Source: Bacteroidota bacterium (GTDB lineage: Bacteria > Bacteroidota > Bacteroidia > CAILMK01 > JAAYUY01). Taken from it: a stretch of DNA of 42,964 bases. A program made the translations under genes and the position numbers. The stretch lies in contig JABINZ010000287.1 in assembly GCA_018698135.1 (NCBI GenBank), forward strand, positions 1 to 42,964, read 5' to 3'. Within the stretch, counting starts at the first letter, position 1. Each line of letters opens with the position of its first letter. Shown in pieces: positions 17,047-24,719 of this stretch. Under the pieces are notes generated by a model that saw only the letters and a program-made list of their open reading frames with translations, was not told the DNA's origin and made no database searches.

Positions 17047-17901
17047 ATGAAATTGTATAAGATAAATACCGGTTATTTTAAACTGGATGGAGGAGCTATG
17101 TTTGGTGTAGTTCCAAAAGTAATATGGCAAAAAACAAATCCTGCTGATGAAAATAATTTATGCAGCTGGGCAATGCGCTGTTTGTTAATTGATACCGGTG
17201 ATAGGAAAATTCTGATTGATAATGGAATAGGAGAGAAGCAAAGTAAAAAATTCTACAGCCACTATTTCCTTCATGGAGATGATACAATGATTAAATCATT
17301 GGCTGCACATGGTTTTACTCCAGATGATATTACCGATAATATTCTGACACATCTGCATTTCGATCATGCGGGTGGTGGTATTAAGAAAAAAGATGATGGG
17401 GACGGCTATGGACCTGTTTTTAAAAATGCCACTTATTGGGTGAGTAAATCTCAGTGGGACTGGGCTATGAATCCAAATGGAAGAGAAAAAGCATCGTTCA
17501 TGGATGAGAACCTATTACCGATGCAGGAGTATGGACAATTGAAATTTATCGAAGAAGAAACTGAATTATATCCTGATATTTTCCTTCGAATATTTGATGG
17601 ACACACCAAAGGACAAATAATTCCTCAAATCAATTTCAATGGCCGCACCTTGGTTTATATGGCTGATTTACTTCCATCAACAGGACATATTCCATTATCT
17701 TATATCATGAGTTATGACACCAAACCTTTGGTAACATTAGAAGAGAAAATCAAGTTTATGGAAGAAGCAGTTGAGAATAAGTACACTCTCTATTTTGAGC
17801 ATGATTACTACACGGAATGCTGTTCATTAAAACGAACCGAAAGAGGGGTAAGGCATGATAAGAGTTTTTCTTTGGAGCAGTTTGTAACCAATAATTTTTG
17901 A
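17047..17901 (+). CDS. Metallo-beta-lactamase-fold hydrolase
   Basis: MBL-fold protein of 284 aa. Zinc ligands are complete: His102, His104, Asp106 and His107 (THLHFDHAGGG), His186 (FDGHTKGQ), Asp207 (MADLLP) and His252 (FEHDYYTE). The overall layout resembles lactonase-like MBL hydrolases, but the substrate is not readable from sequence. It follows mevalonate kinase by 8 bases in the same operon, which suggests shared regulation; whether it acts on a pathway compound such as mevalonolactone is speculation. Confidence 0.88.
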   Translation: MKLYKINTGYFKLDGGAMFGVVPKVIWQKTNPADENNLCSWAMRCLLIDTGDRKILIDNGIGEKQSKKFYSHYFLHGDDTMIKSLAAHGFTPDDITDNILTHLHFDHAGGGIKKKDDGDGYGPVFKNATYWVSKSQWDWAMNPNGREKASFMDENLLPMQEYGQLKFIEEETELYPDIFLRIFDGHTKGQIIPQINFNGRTLVYMADLLPSTGHIPLSYIMSYDTKPLVTLEEKIKFMEEAVENKYTLYFEHDYYTECCSLKRTERGVRHDKSFSLEQFVTNNF

Positions 17902-18176
17902 TTTAATTCCCCTGTAGAGAGGGGTTAGGGGTGTGTTGAAACTCTTATAGCTTTGATTTTTACCTCCCAATGCCACCTGCAAAGGACTCAGTGAATTGTT
18001 AGTTTGTCAATATCTGAGTCATCAAAGATTGACTCAGATGGGAGTTGCTATAATGTCATTCATCTTTAAGTAACTGATTCATAGAAATATAAATTATCTC
18101 TTGAAAACAAATCAGGAATCTGTGGCAATTTTCACATCATAGTTACAATTACGGATATTCAATAAAATTTTAATAT
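17902..18176. other. Gene-free stretch with two inverted repeats
   Basis: About 350 bases separate the MBL gene from the PerR-like gene, and no ORF in them looks real. It holds CCCCT-N6-AGGGG at 17909-17924 followed by a second AGGGG, a G-rich type often seen in Bacteroidota intergenic DNA. It also holds a perfect 9-base inverted repeat (ATCTGAGTC-N10-GACTCAGAT) at 18012-18039. Neither is followed by a T-run. Confidence 0.5.
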
Positions 18177-18211
18177 TTTGTCTCACACTTAACATAAATG
18201 TATTACTTTTG
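18177..18211 (+). promoter_or_regulatory. Promoter of the PerR-like/ahpC operon
   Basis: TTTG (18177-18180) and TACTTTTG (18204-18211) are 23 bases apart, at the long end of the normal range. The -7 box ends 37 nt before the ATG of the regulator. Confidence 0.5.
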
Positions 18212-18216
18212 TATCT

Positions 18217-18246
18217 GATAATAATTCTTATCTAATAATAATTATT
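18217..18246. promoter_or_regulatory. Probable Fur/PerR-type operator
   Basis: Two AT-rich palindromes lie between the -7 box and the start of the Fur-family gene. GATAATAATTCTTATC (18217-18232) has GATAA/TTATC arms like a Fur/PerR box, and AATAATTATT (18237-18246) is a perfect 10-base palindrome. Their position fits autoregulation by the protein encoded immediately downstream (inference). Confidence 0.5.
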
Positions 18247-18248
18247 GA

Positions 18249-18677
18249 ATGAATCGTCAAATTTCCATAGAAGATAGTAAGCAGAAGTTAGTGGAGCATG
18301 ATTTACGTGTTACCCATCAGCGCTTGGTTATTTATATGGAATTGTTTTCATCGCTTGAGCACCCTACAGCAGAAATGATACATTCGAAACTTGTAAAAGA
18401 GTATCCGACAATATCATTGGCAACAGTGTATAAAACATTAGACACTTTCGCAAAAAGTGGTTTGATCAAGAAACTGAAATCAATTGATGATTCGCTGCAT
18501 TATGATGCAGATCTTCATTTCCATAATCATTTAGTTTGCAATAAAACCAGTAAAATACTTGATTATGACGATGAGGAATTGAACACGCTTGTACATGATT
18601 ACTTTAAATCAAAAAAGATTGATAATTTTGATGTACAGGAAGTTAGACTTAAAATATTTGGTGAAATAAAAAATTAA
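18249..18677 (+). CDS. PerR-like Fur-family regulator without structural zinc cysteines
   Basis: Fur-superfamily transcription repressor of 142 aa, winged helix about 10-80 (HPTAEMIHSKL, ISLATVYKTLDTF), then the metal-binding dimer domain. His38, Asp86, His92, His94 and Asp105 correspond one-for-one to the regulatory-site ligands of Bacillus PerR (His37, Asp85, His91, His93, Asp104). The Asp at the last position is the PerR hallmark. The structural zinc site is gone: only Cys97 remains of the first CxxC (Thr100 replaces the second Cys), and the protein ends at IFGEIKN before the second CxxC. It is followed after 14 bases by a 2-Cys peroxiredoxin, a classic PerR target, and preceded by Fur-box-like palindromes. 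Peroxide sensing is likely but not shown. Confidence 0.85.
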   Translation: MNRQISIEDSKQKLVEHDLRVTHQRLVIYMELFSSLEHPTAEMIHSKLVKEYPTISLATVYKTLDTFAKSGLIKKLKSIDDSLHYDADLHFHNHLVCNKTSKILDYDDEELNTLVHDYFKSKKIDNFDVQEVRLKIFGEIKN

Positions 18678-18691
18678 ATTAATTAGAAATC

Positions 18692-19321
18692 ATGTCTTTA
18701 GTAGGAAAAAAAGCTCCTGCATTTGTAGCAGATGCAGTAGTAAACGGTGGTGAATTTGTCGAACAATTTTCACTCGAACAGTATATTGATGATAAATATG
18801 TTGTATTCTTCTTTTATCCATTGGATTTTACATTTGTTTGTCCAACTGAAATTCTTGCTTTTCAAAAAGCAAAAGCAGAATTCGAGAAAAGAGGAGCTGT
18901 TGTTGTAGGTTGTTCTGTGGATTCAAAATTTAGTCATTGGGCTTGGTTGAATACACCAGTAGATAAAGGTGGTATTCAGGGAGTTCAGTATCCTATAGTA
19001 GCCGATTTATCAAAAACGATTGCCATTAATTATGGCGTTTTAGCAGGTGAATATGATATGGATGAGCAAAGTAATTGGGTATTTGAAGGTGCACCTATTG
19101 CATTCCGTGGTTTATTCTTAATTGATAAGAAAGGAATAGTCCAACACGAATTGGTAAATAGCTTAGACTTGGGTCGTTCAACAACTGAAGCCTTAAGAAT
19201 GTTAGATGCTTTAAAGCATTTCGAGGAAAATGGTGAAGTTTGTCCAGCAGATTGGAAAGAAGGCGATGATGCCATGAAACCAACTTCAGCTGGTGTGGCT
19301 GATTATTTGGCCAATCACTAA
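18692..19321 (+). CDS. ahpC: 2-Cys peroxiredoxin (AhpC/Prx1 type)
   Basis: Thiol peroxidase of 209 aa that reduces hydrogen peroxide and alkyl hydroperoxides. Peroxidatic Cys50 is in DFTFVCPTEILAF and the resolving Cys184 in GEVCPADWKEG. The segment between YGVL and IAFRGLFLID (about 115-137) is roughly a dozen residues longer than in common Prx1 proteins. No AhpF or thioredoxin reductase gene is adjacent. It lies directly after the PerR-like regulator and is probably co-transcribed. It ends at a strong terminator about 40 bases downstream. Confidence 0.94.
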   Translation: MSLVGKKAPAFVADAVVNGGEFVEQFSLEQYIDDKYVVFFFYPLDFTFVCPTEILAFQKAKAEFEKRGAVVVGCSVDSKFSHWAWLNTPVDKGGIQGVQYPIVADLSKTIAINYGVLAGEYDMDEQSNWVFEGAPIAFRGLFLIDKKGIVQHELVNSLDLGRSTTEALRMLDALKHFEENGEVCPADWKEGDDAMKPTSAGVADYLANH

Positions 19322-19359
19322 TAATATATGATAGAAAACAGTGATAACTGAAAAGAATC

Positions 19360-19384
19360 AGGGACCTTCGGGTCCCTTTTTTTT
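19360..19384 (+). terminator. Rho-independent terminator after ahpC
   Basis: GGGACC-TTCG-GGTCCC forms a perfect 6-base stem with a UUCG tetraloop, followed by eight T. It lies 39 nt after the ahpC stop. It is the clearest intrinsic terminator in the window. Confidence 0.93.
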
Positions 19385-19463
19385 GTTACTACACAGAGCT
19401 GACCATAGTTTGAAGATACGGACAACTTCTATTTTATAGAATAGTTGTTTAATTTTTGCTTCT

Positions 19464-19471
19464 TATTTTTG
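19464..19471 (+). promoter_or_regulatory. -7 box of the YY-repeat gene
   Basis: TATTTTTG matches TAnnTTTG and lies 15 nt before the ATG at 19487. It decides the start: the TTG at 19445 would lie upstream of the transcript start. A weak -33 TTG is at 19445-19447, 16 bases away. Confidence 0.55.
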
Positions 19472-19486
19472 AAAAAACAAATTCTT

Positions 19487-20155
19487 ATGTCAAACTCAAT
19501 TAAATTCATTCTCTTTTTGGGCATCTATTTTATTTGCAGCACAGCTTCAGCACAAAATGTAAAGCTTAAATCAATTGAAGTTAATTCTTTAGGACAAGTT
19601 ACAGAATATCGTTTTTTAGTTAATTCAGGTTATGATGAATTAGATCTAATTATCAATGGGAATGGATTTATTAAAGGACTGGAATTAGTCAACAGTGAAG
19701 CTGATCAGGCATTTGAATACTATGATGAATATGAAGAGTTTGAATTGCACTCAAAACTTTCTAAAATCGGAGATACAGAAATTAAGTACTACTCATCATT
19801 TGAAGTGAAAGAAAAAGCCGGGAAAATTTCGCAAATTGGTCATATAAAAATTGATTATTATACAATTGATCCTGATAAAGTATCGAAATTGTATTCCATT
19901 GGCAATATTGTGCTGAAATATTACATCAGAAGCCAGCATGCAAGTTTAGCTGGAAAAATGCGCAGTATTAATGATTTAGAATTTGATTATTATACCAATA
20001 CCGTTGAAACTGAAAAAGTTGGAAGTGTGATGCAAATTGGAAAATACACTTTTGATTATTATACGGAATATGATAGTCGTGCCAAGATAGGTAAGCTAAA
20101 GGAGGTTGAAGGAGAAGATGAAAGTTTTGAGTTGAGAGTTTTGAATTTGATGTAA
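19487..20155 (+). CDS. Exported protein with five ~23-residue YY repeats
   Basis: Unrecognised exported protein of 222 aa. The signal peptide ends STASAQ. After a first domain the sequence becomes strictly periodic: Tyr-Tyr pairs fall at 78-79, 101-102, 124-125, 145-146, 168-169 and 191-192 (steps of 23, 23, 21, 23, 23). Each unit reads about 'GK(I/L)xxIGxxxIxYY', e.g. AGKISQIGHIKIDYY. The alternating hydrophobic pattern and constant length suggest a stacked beta structure such as a small solenoid or roll. The surroundings (lone gene, -7 box just upstream, opposite strand to the ammonia-lyase) give no functional hint. No Cys is present in the mature part. Confidence 0.75.
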   Translation: MSNSIKFILFLGIYFICSTASAQNVKLKSIEVNSLGQVTEYRFLVNSGYDELDLIINGNGFIKGLELVNSEADQAFEYYDEYEEFELHSKLSKIGDTEIKYYSSFEVKEKAGKISQIGHIKIDYYTIDPDKVSKLYSIGNIVLKYYIRSQHASLAGKMRSINDLEFDYYTNTVETEKVGSVMQIGKYTFDYYTEYDSRAKIGKLKEVEGEDESFELRVLNLM

Positions 20156-20223
20156 TTATTTTACCATACCAATAGAATTTAGATTTGACAACTTTCGTAA
20201 AGTTGTCAAATCTGTCCTATCCA

Positions 20224-21750
20224 TTATTCCTCTAGAGAACCAACTTCTTTCTCTACTTCATGCAATATTTCGCAAGACTTAACCAATTTCTGCATATTTG
20301 TATGATCAGGATATAATGGTCGGTCAATGTCTAGGAAATCAACATATTTGCGAATAACTTCTTTGGCTTTTGTTGTTCCCTTACCAAAACTATATTCTCT
20401 AAAATCCAATGCCTGAGCAGCTGCCATAAATTCAATTCCCAATATGCCATAAGCGTTATCAAGTATTTGAAAGTTTTTAATAGCAGTATTCATTCCCATG
20501 GATACAAAATCTTCCTGGTCGGCAGCAGCTGGTATAGACTGGATGCAGGCCGGTGCAGAGAGAATTCTCTGTTCAACAATCTGCATATCAGCTGTATATT
20601 GGCTTAACATCAATCCTGAAAACATACCGGCACCTTTGGTTAAGAAAGCAGGCAATCCAACACTTAAAGCAGGATTATTTAAACGATTCATTCTTCTTTC
20701 TGACATTATTGAAACCATTGTAATGCAATAACCGGCCATGTCCATTGGAACTGAAACTGGAGAGCCCTGAAAATTAGCACCACTCAATTGCATATCTTCT
20801 TCGGGGAAGAAAATTGGATTGTCACCCACACCATTTAATTCTATTTCAACTTGCGAGCGAGCATAAGCCAATGCATCATGTGCTGATCCAATAACCTGAG
20901 GAGTTGAACGCATGGAATATGCATCCTGCACTTTACATTTTACTTTTTCTTCCTTCAAATCACCACCAGTAACAATTTTGTTAATCGATTCAGCACTACG
21001 AACAGCACCTTTAAATCCACGTACTTCATGAAGTTTACGTGTATAGGGTTTCATGTTTGCTTTAAGTGCTTCTAAACTCATTGCGGCAGCAATTTCTGCC
21101 TGTTTCAACCAATTATTTGCATCAAATAGAAACAAAGCACTCATGGCTGTTAATAGGTTTGAGCCATTAATAGCTGCTAATCCATCACGTGCCTGAAGAC
21201 CAGGAATCTCAATTTCTGCCTTGTCCATGGCGTCTTTTCCTTCCAATAATTCTCCTTTATAATAAGCCTGTCCTTCCCCCATAAGCAGAAGGGCTATTTG
21301 AGACATAGGGGCAAGGTCCCCAGAAGCTCCTACAGAACCCTTTTGACAAACAAAAGGAGTAACTCCTTTGTTGAGCATTTCAACATAAGTTTGGGTGATA
21401 ATTGGGCGACAACCTGAATTTCCATGTGCATGCACATTAATTCTACCCAACATGGCAGCTCTAACATATTCAATTGGAGCAGGATCTCCAATACCAGCTG
21501 CATGATTGTAAATCAAATATTTCTGAAAATCCTGTACCTGATCATCATCCAGCACTACTTCTGAGAATTCTCCAATACCTGTATTTACACCATACATAAT
21601 TTCATGGGCATCAATTTTCCTTTCAAGCATTGCACGACATACTTTCATACGCTCTAAAGCATCAGGATGAAGTTCTACAATCTCATTTTCTCTCGCTACT
21701 TTGACCATTTTTTCAATAGTCAGTCCAGAACCTGTAATTACAATAGTCAT
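20224..21750 (-). CDS. hutH: Aromatic amino-acid ammonia-lyase, HAL-like
   Basis: MIO-type ammonia-lyase of 508 aa. The prosthetic group forms from Ala142-Ser143-Gly144 in GSVGASGDLAPM; Tyr53 in YGVNTGIGE is the catalytic Tyr, and NGSNLL, GANFQGSPVSVPMD and QEDFVSMGMN complete the active site. Histidase would release urocanate and ammonia from histidine. The selectivity pair reads Asn82-His83 (YNHAAG), where histidases usually have Ser-His, and NFQGSP differs from the common NFHAEP. No hutU, hutI or hutG lies nearby, so the substrate (His, Phe, Tyr or another) is not settled. The symbol reflects the closest named family only. Confidence 0.85.
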   Translation of the reverse strand: MTIVITGSGLTIEKMVKVARENEIVELHPDALERMKVCRAMLERKIDAHEIMYGVNTGIGEFSEVVLDDDQVQDFQKYLIYNHAAGIGDPAPIEYVRAAMLGRINVHAHGNSGCRPIITQTYVEMLNKGVTPFVCQKGSVGASGDLAPMSQIALLLMGEGQAYYKGELLEGKDAMDKAEIEIPGLQARDGLAAINGSNLLTAMSALFLFDANNWLKQAEIAAAMSLEALKANMKPYTRKLHEVRGFKGAVRSAESINKIVTGGDLKEEKVKCKVQDAYSMRSTPQVIGSAHDALAYARSQVEIELNGVGDNPIFFPEEDMQLSGANFQGSPVSVPMDMAGYCITMVSIMSERRMNRLNNPALSVGLPAFLTKGAGMFSGLMLSQYTADMQIVEQRILSAPACIQSIPAAADQEDFVSMGMNTAIKNFQILDNAYGILGIEFMAAAQALDFREYSFGKGTTKAKEVIRKYVDFLDIDRPLYPDHTNMQKLVKSCEILHEVEKEVGSLEE

Positions 21751-21794
21751 TTGAATATGTTTTAAATTTATTAGTTGTATTTATAAATAGATTT

Positions 21795-21802
21795 CAAATG
21801 TA
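21795..21802 (-). promoter_or_regulatory. Possible -7 box of the ammonia-lyase gene
   Basis: TACATTTG on the minus strand matches TAnnTTTG, 44 nt before the start codon. No -33 element was found, so support is modest. Confidence 0.4.
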
Positions 21803-22094
21803 AATAAATAGGAATAAATTCTAATTCCTTATATAAACTTTCTAGCTGAAACATAATCTCCGTTAATAAATAGCCACTTGGTTTAGAAATAGATAAGTCT
21901 ACAAACTATCCAGTCGTTTTAATAAGATTAACTCGATTACTCATGCAATATCATATTTTAAGCAAACCATTTGATGTGATGCGTTAACAACTTAAAACGT
22001 TTATTCGCCAATATAATTCCTGTATTTACAATGTAAATTACTCAGATTGTATATTTTGCATTTTCTTTGCATTGATAAAACAAAATACAATGAC
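21803..22094. other. Gene-free divergent intergenic stretch
   Basis: About 290 AT-rich bases between the ammonia-lyase and the PspC-domain gene. No ORF, RNA gene or strong hairpin was recognised. A TTG at 22047 opens the PspC frame, but the ATG at 22095 is a better start. Confidence 0.5.
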
Positions 22095-22568
22095 ATGACA
22101 AATCGTAGATTATTTAGAGATTCTTCTAATGAAGTAATTGGTGGAGTTGCCTCAGGTATCGCAAATTATTTTGACGTTGATGTAACCATAATTCGAATAT
22201 TGTTTGTTTTAGCTGCCATTTTTGGTGGATGGGGACTGATTGTTTACATTATTTTCTGGATTGCTGTGCCACGTGATATCTCCAAATCACATGATAATTC
22301 TTATAAGAGAGAGCCTAAAGATGAAAGCAAAAGCTCCGACTTCTCTGAAAAAAGGTATAATTCAACAACAGATTCACCTGAAGTTGAAAAAAGAAAAAAG
22401 GGGAGTTTAATAGGAGGGACAGTACTTATTATAATTGGTGCTTTTTTTATCATTGAGCGTTACATTCCTAGAATTGACTTTGATGATTTCTGGCCATTTA
22501 TTCTGGTTATAATAGGTTTGGGACTTCTCTTTTCAGGTTTTTTAAAAACGGGTAAAGATGAAAGATAA
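22095..22568 (+). CDS. PspC-domain membrane protein
   Basis: Membrane protein of 157 aa from the ATG at 22095, chosen because TNRRLFRDSSNEVIGGVASGI is where PspC proteins begin. Residues 4-60 are the PspC domain (GGVASGIANYFDVDVTIIRILF, then one hydrophobic helix ending WIAVP). A charged linker (K/E/S-rich) follows, then two hydrophobic helices (GTVLIIIGAFFIIERYIP and FWPFILVIIGLGLLFSGFL) like the membrane part of LiaF-type proteins. PspC proteins take part in envelope-stress sensing. The stop overlaps the next gene by 11 bases. Confidence 0.85.
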   Translation: MTNRRLFRDSSNEVIGGVASGIANYFDVDVTIIRILFVLAAIFGGWGLIVYIIFWIAVPRDISKSHDNSYKREPKDESKSSDFSEKRYNSTTDSPEVEKRKKGSLIGGTVLIIIGAFFIIERYIPRIDFDDFWPFILVIIGLGLLFSGFLKTGKDER

Positions 22569-22833
22569 TCAATTCAAAAGCATTATTTGGGGTATTATTC
22601 TAATCGTTCTGGGAGTTCTATTTCTATTATCAAACTTGGATATTATTGATTTCCATTGGAGAGACTTCATGCAATTATGGCCAATGCTATTGGTTTATTG
22701 GGGACTTAGTGCACTTCCGATTAATAATTACATTAAGCTTGTGCTCGTTATTCTAGTATTAGGATTCACTGTATATCTTGCCATGGAGTATCCTCAGCCA
22801 TTTAGATTTGATTTTAATACACATAATGCATGA
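22558..22833 (+). CDS. Small LiaF/DUF5668-like membrane protein
   Basis: 91-aa protein with three hydrophobic segments (IIWGIILIVLGVLFLLSNLD, FMQLWPMLLVYWGLSALP and LVLVILVLGFTVYLAM). The spacing WGIILIVLGVLFLL...LWPMLLVYWG is the pattern of the DUF5668/LiaI-LiaF membrane module, the same as the C-terminus of its upstream neighbour. The overlap with that gene (11 bases) suggests they work together. It overlaps the next gene (ATGA, 4 bases). Confidence 0.7.
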   Translation: MKDNQFKSIIWGIILIVLGVLFLLSNLDIIDFHWRDFMQLWPMLLVYWGLSALPINNYIKLVLVILVLGFTVYLAMEYPQPFRFDFNTHNA

Positions 22834-23834
22834 TAAAATTGGATCATGTTAATTGGGGTATGATTGGTTGCGGCCAAGTTACTGAGAACAAAAGTGGACC
22901 TGCATTTAATAAAATTGCTAATTCGAATCTCATAGGTGTTATGTGCCGTAACGAGACTAAAGTTAGTGATTATGCAAAACGGCATCAGATTAAAAAATAT
23001 TTTACAAATGCAGATCAGCTTATTAATGATGCTGAAATAAATGCCATTTATATTGCCACTCCTCCAAACATGCATGCTGAATATGCCATAAAGGCCATGC
23101 TTGCAGGTAAAGCAGTTTATGTTGAAAAACCGATGGCTCGTAAGTATCAAGAGTGCTTGGAAATGCAGCAGGTTCGTAAAAGCACCCAGATCCCCTTATT
23201 TATAGCGTATTATAGAAGGGCATTACCTTATTTTTTGAAGATTAAGGATATTTTAAAGAGCAACTGTCTCGGAAAAATATATGAAATAAACACTACATTA
23301 TTCAAGAAACCTAGGAATACAGATTCTGATCAAATAAATCGACCTTGGCGAGTCAAACCTGATATTAGTGGTGGTGGCTATTTCTATGACTTAGCTTCAC
23401 ATCAATTGGATATATTTGACTTGTATTTTGGACAAGGTACATTGCAATCATCACAAGTGCTAAATTTGGCTGGATTGTACGATGCGGAAGATACAGTAGC
23501 AGCAGAAATAGCATATGGAGATACTTTGTTAAAAGGCAAATGGTCTTTTATTGTCCAAGCTGAAGAAGAATATGACAGAACTATTTTTAAAGCAGAATAT
23601 GGGGAGCTAGCGTTCTCATTTTTTTCCCAAGAAGCAATTGAACTAACGCTTAATGGGAAAATAGAAAGGTGGGAAATAAAGGCGCCTGAGCATATTCAAA
23701 TGCCCATGATTGAATTAATTGTAAATGAATTAATTGGAAAAGGCAATGCACCCTCTAATCTGAGTGCTGCAATACGGACAAATAAACTAATGGAAGATAT
23801 TGTCAAGCCTTATTATACCATAGACAAAGCCTGA
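22830..23834 (+). CDS. Gfo/Idh/MocA family oxidoreductase
   Basis: NAD(P)-dependent oxidoreductase of 334 aa. An N-terminal Rossmann domain (GMIGCGQVTENKSGPAF, AIYIATPPNMHAEYA, VYVEKPMA with the conserved Glu-Lys-Pro) is followed by the C-terminal substrate domain (GGGYFYDLASHQLDIFDLYFG, with an expected catalytic His in SHQLD). Members act on sugars, inositols or related polyols; the substrate is not readable here. It is coupled by a 4-base overlap to the small membrane protein. It overlaps the convergent pyrophosphatase gene by 22 bases at the 3' end. Confidence 0.88.
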   Translation: MIKLDHVNWGMIGCGQVTENKSGPAFNKIANSNLIGVMCRNETKVSDYAKRHQIKKYFTNADQLINDAEINAIYIATPPNMHAEYAIKAMLAGKAVYVEKPMARKYQECLEMQQVRKSTQIPLFIAYYRRALPYFLKIKDILKSNCLGKIYEINTTLFKKPRNTDSDQINRPWRVKPDISGGGYFYDLASHQLDIFDLYFGQGTLQSSQVLNLAGLYDAEDTVAAEIAYGDTLLKGKWSFIVQAEEEYDRTIFKAEYGELAFSFFSQEAIELTLNGKIERWEIKAPEHIQMPMIELIVNELIGKGNAPSNLSAAIRTNKLMEDIVKPYYTIDKA

Positions 23835-24484
23835 TCCAGAGAATCAAATTTGTGTCTGTAATCTTCCATTGAACAAAGAATTATTTCCTGAGCCTCTTCA
23901 GCACTATACATATGCGTTATTTCGACATCTTTTTTATTGCCAGGCATATCCTTATAGGTGAGAAAATAATGTTTCAATCGTTCAATAACCATCTCAGGAC
24001 AATCAGTAATGTCTTTATAGCCTTCGTAAACAGCATCATTATTTAAAACAGCAATAATTTTGTCGTCAGCTTCATTATCATCAATTAATCTGAAGCCTCC
24101 AATGGGACGTGCTTCAACTATGATATTTCCATGAACGATTTCACTTTCTGTCAATACACAAATATCAATAGGATCTAAATCTCCTTTAATGTTTTTCAGA
24201 TCCGTTTTATTCATGCAATACTCAGCCACCTTATCAGCACTGAATGTTTGTGGAATAAATCCATAAAGAGCAGGAATGGTATTGGAATATTTCTGAGGGC
24301 GGTCAACTCGCAGGTAACCACTTCTTTTGTCAATTTCGTATTTAACTGTATCTCTGGGAACCATTTCAATATAGCAATCAACGATTGCAGGTGCATTAGC
24401 TCCAATATCAACACCATGCCATGGATGTGATTTATATCGTAGGCCCATCAAACGGCCAATTGGATCCATTATTTTGTTTTTCAT
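23813..24484 (-). CDS. ppa: Inorganic pyrophosphatase, family I
   Basis: Soluble family I pyrophosphatase of 223 aa, hydrolysing diphosphate to orthophosphate with Mg2+. The signature GDLDPIDICVLTE (the DxDPxD metal core) is in the middle; IPALYGFIPQTF and RDTVKYEIDKRSGYLRVDRP correspond to the substrate Lys/Arg/Tyr positions. It is longer at both ends than the ~175-residue E. coli type. It helps pull pyrophosphate-releasing reactions forward. It is transcribed toward the Gfo/Idh/MocA gene. Confidence 0.92.
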   Translation of the reverse strand: MKNKIMDPIGRLMGLRYKSHPWHGVDIGANAPAIVDCYIEMVPRDTVKYEIDKRSGYLRVDRPQKYSNTIPALYGFIPQTFSADKVAEYCMNKTDLKNIKGDLDPIDICVLTESEIVHGNIIVEARPIGGFRLIDDNEADDKIIAVLNNDAVYEGYKDITDCPEMVIERLKHYFLTYKDMPGNKKDVEITHMYSAEEAQEIILCSMEDYRHKFDSLDQALSMV

Positions 24485-24693
24485 CAGTCTATAATTGTTT
24501 TTTAGTTGTCAGATGGAACTCGCATATAGTCATTTCCTTGTGCCTTCACAGCGAAGTGTTTCGGTACACAAGTGTGTGTGTAAACTTATTCTCATGCTCG
24601 TTTCATCTTATTTTCATCTTTAATTGGGATTGCAAAAATAACGAATCATTTGTTCAAAGTATTTACGCATATAGTCAAAAGTTGAATTATGAT

Positions 24694-24701
24694 TATTTTT
24701 G
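24694..24701 (+). promoter_or_regulatory. -7 box of the PrsW-like gene
   Basis: TATTTTTG matches TAnnTTTG and ends 18 nt before the ATG at 24720. No convincing -33 element was found. Confidence 0.5.
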
Positions 24702-24719
24702 CTCATACAAAACTGACAT

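Noticed and set aside
18012-18039. Inverted repeat as an intrinsic terminator of the mevalonate block
   Set aside because: No T-run follows, and it is over 100 bases after the MBL stop.
19445-19486. TTG at 19445 as start of the YY-repeat protein
   Set aside because: It lies before the -7 box at 19464-19471, and the ATG at 19487 begins a normal signal peptide.
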